A DNA stretch of 64,000 nucleotides from Ceriagrion tenellum (lineage: Eukaryota; Arthropoda; Insecta; Odonata; Coenagrionidae). The notes beneath the pieces were generated by a model that was not told the origin of the DNA, searched no databases, and saw only the letters and a program-made list of their open reading frames with translations. A program made the translations under genes and the position numbers. Position 1 is the first letter of the stretch. The number at the start of each line of letters is the position of its first letter. Positions 1-9,188 of the stretch are shown here, piece after piece. The stretch covers positions 56,081,136-56,145,135 of the forward strand of contig OY720632.1 of NCBI GenBank assembly GCA_963169105.1, in the 5' to 3' direction.

Positions 1-1756
1 TGCCCCCCTCAAATACTTTCACTCTAACACTTCACGACGACGTGCAGCTCTGATTGTATATTAGATGGTGGCAGATCAGTATTTATCGTTTACCAAGATG
101 ACGTGCTTTTTATTCGTAATCATACGGCTGACTCATGATTTTTTCCATGGAGAAATTTGACCTGCTTAATAACAAAGAAAATTCACCATACCTTTGGATC
201 TTGCACGTCAAGATTCATCCGATTAAGCCCAATTCCCAGCATTGTGTCACACTGGTCGTATTTACCATTTTAAATCCGCAGTGGTGAAGTCACTATGACT
301 CTCATATTGACTGAGCGCGCATCATCAACCGCTTCAGTGGCAATAACTGTACCTGCGTATTTTTTCAATAATATTACCTTTATTCCTCAAACATGTCGTG
401 ACATGTTTGAGGAATGACACTTTACACTTTACGTTTTACGTTTGACACTTTAATTTTTTTCTATTTTCCTTTAGCTATAGACCTTATACACAATTTTCCA
501 TTTACTTCCCTCGTTATCCTCCTCATCGCTTTGTTATTTTCTTTCTTTTTGTAATTCCAATTAGCCATCTTCCATTCATTATACTTTTCTTTCTCGTGCT
601 CATATTTCCTCTTCTGTCTCCCCACTCTCCACGTAGTCGGAGGTGTATGGCTCCGTGGCATTTGGCGGTTGAGATCAGCTCGGTAGAGGCGGCAAAAGGG
701 GGAGACGTCGGCAGGAGGTGAAGTGAGGGAAACGCAAGGAAAGAGAAGAAAATGAGAGATGGAGCATGAATTACTGCACCCGATAACGCGCGTTTTATTC
801 TCTTCCCCTCTGCTACAGCTCAGACACCTATGTATATGCAGAAGACGGTCGGGATGTCGAGAGGTGTATTCGCAGCGAGCTGCGGGTGGTTGAGTCGGAT
901 CGGAGTGACGGGGACGCGAGGAGTGCGGATGGCAAAAGGGGTGTTCAGAGTGCTGAAAGACAGTGAAAGGTAGTGCATACATATGAGGGTGAGTGCATGG
1001 TGATTAGTGGAAAAGGCGTGAGATAGAGGGTGATAACGAGCGGCGCTGCGCGCGTTAAAATTGTAATCGGAAGGGAGGGATAGCGTTATACTACATCACA
1101 TAGTAGTAATCTATTATAGGCAAGTTTTACTTGAAGACAAAGAAGACCATCAGATTTATACGCGTCCATGGCCCTATCTACATTGAGTATTTTTTCTCTT
1201 TATCTCCGCGCACGTCTTAATCTTCCTCTTCCCATTCAAAAAACGTATTCTCTTTCCTCCTTGCTCAGTACCTACTGCGAGTTTTTCTTTATCTTATCGA
1301 TTGCGACAAATCTTCGCGTCTTGAGGGGTCCTGAAAAACTGATAAAAGTCGGCATGTGCCAAATAAGTTGAGGTTGGAGGTAAATGAATAACCGCCATCC
1401 CGTTGTTAATGGAAAACTTGCTAATAACTAGGGTGAAATGAGTAGGAGCACTTTTGTGGTGTAACATCTATTTACAACTCATCCTGTCTAGCTTCTGATA
1501 TTCTCCTTCAGACACGTCTCTAAACTATGAGGTCATAAAAACGAATGAATTCTAGCGGGACGACTTATTGGACTGAAAGAATGGAGTTTACATGACTGAA
1601 ATATTGCAAGTATTGCGTCTTTGGAAACCCAAACATTCGGTCTTCCGCTGTGATTATTGAGTTTTGGTGTCCATGTCGTACCCGATGTACCTAATTTCTG
1701 CTGGTACCGGTAGAGGACCTAAAGTTTACGCTAAAAATATATGTGCACAGCGGTGA
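1..1756. other. Unassigned AT-rich sequence
   Basis: No recognisable gene. Open frames here (for example minus-strand 461-982) are low-complexity and have no family motif, so I do not call them. The only clear structures are the palindrome at 382-415 and a run of related CACTTTA-like heptamers just after it (about 416-452). Confidence 0.5.
382..415. repeat. 34-bp near-perfect palindrome
   Basis: The left arm ATTCCTCAAACATGTC (382-397) and right arm GACATGTTTGAGGAAT (400-415) are exact reverse complements of 16 bases, separated by only GT. The region could form a hairpin or cruciform. It is followed by short degenerate CACTTTA/ACGTTTTACG repeats. No terminal motif links it to a known transposon. 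Confidence 0.8.
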
Positions 1757-2098
1757 AAAGACTCGTGGAGGAGCCAAATAGGGAATAAACTACGCTGCTT
1801 AAAAGCAGATACACATGCGTGGGCCTCTTCCGTCAGGAGCAGTCGGAGAGAGGAAGTTGTCATCACGCGACTGAGAATAGGGCACTGTGCCCTTACTCAC
1901 TCGTACCTCTTCACCGAAGAGAAGATACCACCTCGCTGTGATGAGTGCGACAGCCCATTGAGTGTGAGACACACATTGACGGAATGTGAAAGGTACCGGG
2001 CTCTGCGCGAAAGACATGACATTAGGGGCGGCCTAGAACAAGTTCTCTGTAATAACCCTAGTGCCCTTAGTCGCGTAGATGACTTCTTAAATGTATAG
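1757..2098 (+). pseudogene. LINE polyprotein C-terminus (post-RNase H CCHC knuckle)
   Basis: The plus-strand frame is open from 1757 to the stop at about 2098 (113 codons). Visible motifs in order are EEVVITRLRIGHCALTHSY, the conserved turn after the RNase H domain of I/R1-group LINE polyproteins, then PPRCDECDSPLSVRHTLTEC, a C-x2-C-x(8)-H-x4-C knuckle, then an acidic/arginine helix and the stop. In the family this is the end of ORF2, which also carries endonuclease and reverse transcriptase. Neither is present here, so the copy cannot be autonomous. There is no credible start codon because this is a 5' truncation. The frame is intact, which suggests a fairly recent insertion. Confidence 0.75.
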
Positions 2099-2310
2099 AT
2101 GTCTTTAAATCCCTTTAAAATGCATTATTTAAAGTTGAAACTATGATATATGTTATTGCTTCTCTGCGATGTAAAATCTAATTCTTTGCGAATAAATACT
2201 GGGTTTATTTTACTTGTTCCTACACATTTTAATGACAAATTAGGTTGTGCATGGTGTAAAATGACCTCAGCTGTCGACTCAATGAACCTACTACTACTAC
2301 TACTACCTAA
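1757..2310 (+). mobile_element. 3' end of an I/R1-like non-LTR retrotransposon
   Basis: A 5'-truncated LINE fragment. It holds the C-terminal end of the polyprotein (separate entry, stop at about 2098) and a roughly 200-bp 3' UTR. It ends in a CTA-trinucleotide tail at about 2289-2307. The order end-of-RNase-H, cysteine/histidine knuckle, UTR, microsatellite tail fits I/R1-group elements. The upstream boundary is uncertain: the reading frame meets a stop at 1754-1756 and I cannot follow homology further. Confidence 0.7.
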
Positions 2311-3065
2311 TTTCTGGTAATCTATAATTATGATCTCACGGAAAGTTTCATCATACGTTAGCTTACTAGAGCTGGTACTTTTTAAATAGAGCTATTAAAG
2401 AGAGTATTTACTGCAAGAGACCCGACACTGGGGGCGAGAAAGGTTGAAAGACATGGAAATGGAGGGAGACAAATATATTTTGCGTCGCACGGACGCATGC
2501 ACGTGATAAAGCTCCCGGCTGCTGGTTTTATAGAGGTGTGTGTGAAGATGGAGTAGCTGGAAAGAATGAGACCCGGGCGTCTATCGTTCATGTCACTCAG
2601 AAATACGGGAGCCATGAGTGGCAGGAGACGTTTTGTATGAATAGAGCAGACGAGGTCCACCAATCTGCCCCTCGATCTACCGTTTTTTTATTCTACCCTT
2701 CCAACCAAAAACACTATCCGAAAGCAGATGGGAGTGGACGTTTTTCGGAGGGTTTGTTTTTGAATTGAGGGAAAGTGGGTGCTTATTTGAAAAACAAGCT
2801 TAAGAAGCTGATGGGAAATTTCCAATTATGGTGTTATTGTTTCCGTAAATCAGATAAAAATAGCGCATTTAATTGCTAACCAAGGACGATAAATGGAAAA
2901 ATGTGCGCTGGGAAAGTGTCTGGGGACGGAATAATTCCAACGGATATAATTCTGTAGGTTTTCAATGGTCACCGCTGAGTGACCATTTAAATATTTGAAA
3001 ACAGTCCCCGAATTCTTTCAGATTTAAGCACTTTCGTACTTCAATTACACATTGGTTAATTTAAA
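2311..3065. other. Unassigned sequence
   Basis: No recognised gene or repeat. Two overlapping open frames on opposite strands (2382-2663 and 2538-2768) show no family features and are treated as chance. Confidence 0.4.
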
Positions 3066-3069
3066 AAAA

Positions 3070-3190
3070 ACACATAATTGTATTTAAATTACACAGTTTA
3101 TTTAAATTACATTAAAAATAACAGTTTACTTAAATTACACAATAAAATTTACAGTTTATTTAAATTACACAATTTATTTAAAAGTTACGT
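3070..3190 (+). repeat. Degenerate AT-rich tandem repeat (TTTAAATTACA core)
   Basis: The motif TTTAAATTACA recurs about five times, interspersed with ACAGTTTA/ACAATTTA variants at irregular spacing of roughly 25-35 bp. Open frames through it, rich in Leu, Asn and Lys, are a by-product of the repeat. Confidence 0.65.
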
Positions 3191-3690
3191 ACATTCGTAC
3201 TTAAAGAGCAAACCTTTCACCGCGGCGCAATTCAAAACTTCCCCCTTTCCATGTTCGACACATAAACTGAAAATATACGTACTAAAACTATCGCGAATAG
3301 TATTATCAGCACCGTTGACCGGGATACCGGACTATTTTGAAGTGCGCTAACAAGTGCGCAGGCTGTTAAACGATTTGATACAGACTGTGCTGTTATGTTG
3401 CGAAGTGAGCCGCTCACTAAAACAAATGGAAAGCTGTGTACGTCTTATTTCTTCGCTCTGGAACTAGCGCCATTTATTCACGTCCTTCTCCATTCTACTT
3501 CCACCTCTTACATTCTTTGGTCCTCCCTTGCCTGCACCTCGTCACTCCTCGCCCACCAACGCTCTCTTCTGGCTCGAGATGGCCGATGCTATGGTAGCTG
3601 GCGCGCTCTCGCGTTTTAGCCAGCTCTTGTTCGACTCCTCCCTCATGAAATATGGAGGAATACATTCTGGATGGTTTTTTGCCACCGCTT
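3191..3690. other. Unassigned sequence
   Basis: Unique-looking sequence between the AT repeat and the microsatellite. Short open frames on both strands have no recognisable product. Confidence 0.35.

Positions 3691-3776
<86 letters not shown>
3691..3776 (+). repeat. Compound (CA)n(TA)n microsatellite
   Basis: About seven CA units (from 3691) pass directly into about 35 TA units, which run into the first array unit (TTAATATATATAAAGC at 3773). The far edge of the array (11054) opens into a mirror-order (TA)n(CA)n tract, so the array appears to sit inside one compound dinucleotide tract. Confidence 0.9.
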
Positions 3777-3778
<2 letters not shown>

Positions 3779-3794
3779 TATATAAAGCTACAAA

Positions 3795-3873
3795 ACTGAC
3801 TGACTGACTGACTGACTGACTGACTGACTGACTGACTGACTGACTGACTGACTGACTGACTGACTGACTGACT
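3795..3873 (+). repeat. (ACTG)n microsatellite, unit 1
   Basis: Uninterrupted ACTG tetranucleotide tract of 79 bp, followed by CATCAAAATTCCTGGG. Both strands are open in several frames through such a tract, which produces the serine/glutamine/valine repeat open frames seen here. They are not genes. Confidence 0.95.
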
Positions 3874-5007
3874 CATCAAAATTCCTGGGCATTTCTAAAC
3901 GAGCTAGGTGGGTGAAATTTTCAGGATAGAGTTGGAGTCATGTGTCGAGTTGGGAAAAAATCGAAAAAGTTAAAAAAGTCGATTACGCTTCGATTAATCG
4001 CAATCGATAGCTTTACATGGGATCATATGAGAAAAACGAAAAATTTTAGTGTAGACTATTTTTCTTTCGTTCATTAAAATATGAAATAATTAAGTTACAG
4101 GACTGATTCTTTCACAAGTATGAGGCTGAATGTTTGAAGAATCTTATTCTTTCAATCGATTCTTTCCTACCTACCGTAAAACTGATATTTTTAAAGCTTT
4201 ATTTGGGATTTTAGTAATTTTTTCACTTTCGTTGCTATGGATTTATTCCATTGTCGCCTAGCCGAGTGTCGATTCGAGGTTTGGAACTAAGCTAGGCGGG
4301 GCAGTTTCATGGGAGGGTTATATTTATGTGTTGATTTTGGGTAAAATCGGAAAAGTTAAAAAAGTCGATACGGCTTCGAGATATTGCAATCGATAGCTTT
4401 ACATATATGAGTTAGGTATCCTAAATGCATGTAATTTACTCTTCTCTATGCCAGTTTTCCCACTGCTAAATACTGGGTATAATTTCTTCAAACTTTTCCT
4501 GGCCTCTACCATACCTTTGATGGCCAATTTCCATCAACCAAGCTTCATGATATTGTCGTTTTCATTAAAAAAATATGCAGTCCATGCAGAAGATTGGAAG
4601 AGAAAAAAAATTGAACATTAAAATGAGTATATTAAAAATCTCGACTCCGATCGAATATATATAGTAAAATTCTTCATGTGAGCTCTTATTAAGTATGATG
4701 TACTGAAATGAAATATCTAACGTAGAAGAACGTCTTATATGCCGTAAAATGAGGTTATGATAAAAATTTTCAGCGGTTCCACGTTCGTTTCGGTGTACTG
4801 ATTATAGTATTTTGAAAAGTCGCTAATAACCGGATGACATACAATATAAGTTTGTACTAGAACTGTATGGTATCCATACCTCATGAGGCGCGTATTTCAT
4901 TTTCGAGAATTATATTTTTCTTTGCTTGCATGAAGCCCGCAGACTTGAGAGCTTTCATTTTTTTTCCTTATTTAAAGAGTATCATCGTCTAGCACTCCCC
5001 CCACCCT

Positions 5008-5026
5008 TGCTTGAAAATTGCAAGCA
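5008..5026 (+). repeat. Internal hairpin closing block B1
   Basis: TGCTTG...CAAGCA stem followed by CACCCATATAGGCATCATTAA. Equivalents are at 6677-6695, 8549-8567 and 10407-10425. It is related in sequence to the B2 hairpin, which supports B1 and B2 as diverged copies of one ancestral element end. Confidence 0.7.
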
Positions 5027-5634
5027 CCCATATAGGCATCATTAAGTGGACAGGTGCTATTAGTACATCGCTGCTAAGTACTGGGTATAATTTCTTCAAC
5101 TTTTTCCTGGCCTCTACCGTAGGTTTGATGACCAACTTTAACCAACCAATCTTCATGATATTTTAGTTTTTATTCTAAAGCAATTCAAAATTCAATGTGC
5201 AATTCATGTAGAAGATTGAAAAAGAAAAATTTAACATACAATTTAGCATATTAAAATTTTCGATTCGGATCGAAGTCCTATTATAAAGTTTTCATATTAG
5301 ACCTTATTAAGTACCTATTATGTACTGAAAGGAATATCTAACGTAGAAAGGCCATCAAATAAAGTGATGTTGAACTTGCAGTGGTTCCACGTTTCTTTCA
5401 TTTCACTGACTATAGTATTTTGATGTCGTTAATTACTGGATGAGATGTAATATGATTTGCACTAGAACTGTCAGGTATCCTTACCTCATGGACCGTGAAA
5501 TTCATTTCGAGAATTCCATAATATTTTTCTTTGCCTGCATGTAGCACGCAGACTTGAGAGCTTTCATTGGTTTTGTAAGGATCATGCATTCATTTTTCGA
5601 TACTTAAAATGTAAAATAATGCATAAACCCCCCT

Positions 5635-5653
5635 TGCTTGCTAACAGCAAGCA
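5635..5653 (+). repeat. Unit-terminal hairpin (B2 type)
   Basis: TGCTTGCT-AAC-AGCAAGCA: a perfect 8-bp stem with a 3-nt loop, preceded by a C-tract and ending 12 bases before the unit boundary. Equivalent hairpins are at 7290-7308, 9158-9176 (one mismatch) and 11023-11041. A subterminal 3' hairpin is a hallmark of Helitron/Helentron-type ends. Function here is inferred only. Confidence 0.8.
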
Positions 5654-5665
5654 CCCATTTACTCG

Positions 5666-7320
5666 TTAATATATATAAAGCTACAAAACTGACTGACTGA
5701 CTGACTGACTGACTGACTGACTGACTGACTGACTGACTGACTGACTGACTGACTCATCAAAATTCCTGGGCATTTCTAAACAAGCTAGGTGGCTGAAATT
5801 TTCAGGATAGAGTTGGAGTCTTGTGTCGAGTTGGGAAAAAATCGAAAAAGTTAAAAAAGTCGATTAGGCTTCGATTTATTGCAATCGATAGCTTTACATC
5901 GGATTATACGGGAAAAACGAAAAATTTCAGTGTAGACCTTTTTTCTTTCGTTCATTAAAATATGAAATAATTAAGTTACAGGACTGATTCTTTCACAAAT
6001 ATGAGGCTGAATGTTTGTAAAATCTTATTCTTGCAATCGATTCTTTCCTACCTACCGTAAAACTGATATTTTTAAACTTTTATTTGGGATTTTAGTAATT
6101 TTTTCACTTTCGTTGCTATGGATTTATTCCATTGTCGCCTAGCCGAGTGTCGATTCGAGGTTTGGAACTAAGCTAGGCGGGGCAGTTTCAGGTGAGGGTT
6201 ATATTTACGTGTTGATTTTGGGTAAAATCGGAAAAGTTAAAAAAGTCGATTTGGCTTCGAGATATTGCAATCGATAGCTTTACATATATATATTAGGTAT
6301 CCTAAATGCATGTAATTTACTCTTCTCTATGCCATTTTTCGCACTGCTAAATACTGTGTATAATTTCTTCAAATTTGTCATGGCCTCTACCGTACCTTTG
6401 ATGACCAATTTCCACCAACCAAGCTTTTATGGTAATCTTTCTGTGGTTCCACGTTCGTTTCGGTGTACAGATTATAGTATTTTGAAAAGTCGATAATGAC
6501 CGGATGACATACAATATAAGTTTGTACTAGAACTGTCGGGTATCCATACCTCATGAAGCGCGTATTTCATTTTCGAGAATTATATTTTTCTTTGCTTGCA
6601 TGTAACACGCAGACATAAGAGCTTTCATTGTTTTTTTCCGTATTTAATGAGTATCATCACAATACACTTCCCCGCCTGCTTGAAATTTGCAAGCACCCAT
6701 ATAAGCATCATTAAATGGACAGGTGCTATTAATACATCGGTGCTAAGTACTGGTTATATTTTCTTCAACTTTTTCCTAACCTCTACCGTTGGTTTGATGA
6801 CCAACTTTAACCAACCAATCTTCATGATATTTTAGTTTTCATTCAAAACATGTGCAATTCATGTAGAAGATACTTTTCATGAAAAAGAAAAATTGAGCAT
6901 GAAAATTAGCATATTAAAATTGTCGATTCGGATCGAAGTTCTATTATAAAGTTTTCATGTTAGACCTTATTAAGTATGCTGTACTGAAAGGAATATCTAA
7001 AAGGCCATCAAATAAAGTTATGTTGAACTTGCAGTGGTTCCACATTCCTTTCATTTCACTGACTATAGTATTTTGAAATGTCCTTAATTACCGGATGAGA
7101 TATAATATGATTTGTACTAGAACTGTCAGGTATCCATACCTCATACACCGTGAAATTCATTTCGAGAATTCCATAATATTTTTCTTTTCCTGCATGTAGC
7201 ACATATACTTGAGAGCTTTCATTGCTTTTGTGAGGATGATGCATTCATTTTTCGATACTTTAAGAGTATCATAATGTACAAACCCCCCTTGCTTGCTAAC
7301 AGCAAGCACCCATTTACTCG
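5666..7320 (+). mobile_element. Array unit 2 (type Y, with ~210-bp deletion)
   Basis: Blocks: (ACTG)n 5688-5754 (67 bp), B1 from 6343, B2 from about 6740. Hairpins are at 6677-6695 and 7290-7308. Near 6427-6440 the text jumps from ACCAAGCTT to a GGTTCCACG segment that lies about 210 bp later in the other units, an internal deletion of B1. Y-type variants shared with unit 4 include CATCGGATTATACGGG after A1, CCACATTCC and AAATGTCCTTAATT in B2, and the same 67-bp ACTG tract length. Confidence 0.75.
5688..5754 (+). repeat. (ACTG)n microsatellite, unit 2
   Basis: Uninterrupted tract of 67 bp. Confidence 0.95.
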
Positions 7321-9188
7321 TTAATATATATAAAGCTACAAAACTGACTGACTGACTGACTGACTGACTGACTGACTGACTGACTGACTGACTGACTGAC
7401 TGACTGACTGACTGACTCATCAAAATTCCTGGGCATTTCTAAACAAGCTAGGTGGGTGAAATTTTCAGGATAGAGTTGGAGTCATGTGTCGAGTTGGGAA
7501 AAAATCGAAAAAGTTCAAAAAGTCGATTAGGCTTCGATTTATTGCAATCGAAAGCTTCACATGGGATTATATGGAAAAAACGAAAAATTTAAGTGTAGAC
7601 CATTTTTCTTTCGTTCATTAAAATATGAAATAATTAAGTTACAGGACTGATTTTTTCACAAGTATGAGGATAAATGTTTGAAAAATCTAATTCTTGCAAT
7701 CGATTCTTTCCTACCTACCGTAAAACTGATATTTTTAAACTTTTATTAGGGATTTTAGTAATTTTTTCACTTTCGTTGCTATGGATTTATTCCATTGTCG
7801 CCTAGCCGAGTGTCGATTCGAGGTTTGGAACTAAGCTAGGCGGGCCAGTTTCAGGGAAGGGTTATATTTATGTGTTGATTTTGGGTAAAATCGGAAAAGT
7901 TAAAAAAGTCGATACGGCTTCGAGATATTACAATCGATAGCTTTACATATATGAGTTAGGTATCCTAAATGCATGAAATTTACTCTTCTCTATGCCATTT
8001 TTCGCACTGCTAAATACTGGGTATAATTTCTTCAAACTTTTCCTGGCCTCTACCATACCTTTGATGGCCAATTTCTACCAACCAAGCTTCATGATATTGT
8101 CGTTTTCATTAAAAAAATATGCAGTCCATGCAGAAGATTGGAAGAGAAAAAAAATTGAACATGAAAATTAGTATAATAGAATATCGATTCCGATCGAATA
8201 TATATAGTAAAATTCTTCATGTGAGCTCTTATTATGTATGATGTACTGAAATGAAATATCTAACGTAGAAGAACGTCTTATATGCCGTAAAATGAGGTTA
8301 TGATAATCTATCAATGGTTCCACGTTCGTTTCGGTGTACTGATTATAGTATTTTGAAAAGTCGCTAATTACCGGATGACATACAATATAAGTTTGTACTA
8401 GAACTGTCTGGTATCCATACCTCATGGGGCGCGTATTTCATTTTCGAGAATTATATTTTTCTTTGCTTGCATGTAGCCCGCAGAGTTGAGAGATTTCATT
8501 TTTTTTCCTTATTTAAAGAGTATCATCGTCTAGCACTCCCCCCACCCTTGCTTGCAAATTTCAAGCACCCATATAGGCATCATTAAATGGACAGGTGCTA
8601 TTAATACATTGCTGCTAAGTACTGGGTATAATTTCTTTAACTTTTTCCTAACCTCTACCGTAGGTTTGATGGCCAACTTTAACCAACATATCTTCATGAT
8701 ATTTTAGTTTTCATTCAAAAGCATGTGCAAGTCATGTAGAAGATTGAAAAAGAAAAATTTAACACAAAATTTAGCATATTAAAATTGTCGATTCGGATCG
8801 AAGTTCTATTATAAAGTGTTCATGTTAGACATTAAGTACGCTGTACTGAAAGGAATATCTAACGTAGAAAGGCCATCAAATAAAGTTATGTTGAACTTGC
8901 AGTGGTTCCACGTTCCTTTCATTTCACTGACTATAGTATTTTGAAATTTCGTTGATTACCGGATGAGATATAATATGATTTGTACTAGAACTGTCAGGTA
9001 TCCATACCTCATGGACCGTGAAATTAATTTCGAGAATTCCATAATATTTTTCTTTGCCTGCATGTAGCGCATATACTTGAGAGCTTTCATTGGTATAGTA
9101 AGGATGATGCATTCATTTTTCGATACTTAAAGTGTAAAATAATGTATAAACCCCCCTTCCTTGCTAACAGCAAGCACCCATTTACTCG
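7321..9188 (+). mobile_element. Array unit 3 (type X)
   Basis: Blocks: (ACTG)n 7343-7417 (75 bp), B1 from 8007, B2 from 8612. Hairpins are at 8549-8567 and 9158-9176. The second has one stem mismatch (TCCTTGCT instead of TGCTTGCT). Carries the X-type variants of unit 1. Confidence 0.75.
7343..7417 (+). repeat. (ACTG)n microsatellite, unit 3
   Basis: Uninterrupted tract of 75 bp. Confidence 0.95.

Larger units (their letters stand above)
3773..5665 (+). mobile_element. Array unit 1 (type X)
   Basis: Blocks: (ACTG)n 3795-3873 (79 bp), A1 about 3901-4018, A2 about 4291-4404, B1 4463-5070, B2 5071-5665. Hairpins are at 5008-5026 (B1) and 5635-5653 (B2). It shares X-type variants with unit 3, such as CCCTTGCTTG at the B1 hairpin, CATGGGAT after A1, and GTAAAATAATG before the final C-tract. 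No protein-coding capacity. Confidence 0.75.

Noticed and set aside
461..982. 173-codon minus-strand open frame
   Set aside because: Composition is uneven (Arg/Ser/Pro then Lys/Asn-rich), with no motif. Likely chance in a locally GC-richer patch.
3643..7423. Open frames made of repeated Met/Ser/Gln/Val or Tyr/Ile residues
   Set aside because: They are translations of the ACTG and TA microsatellites.
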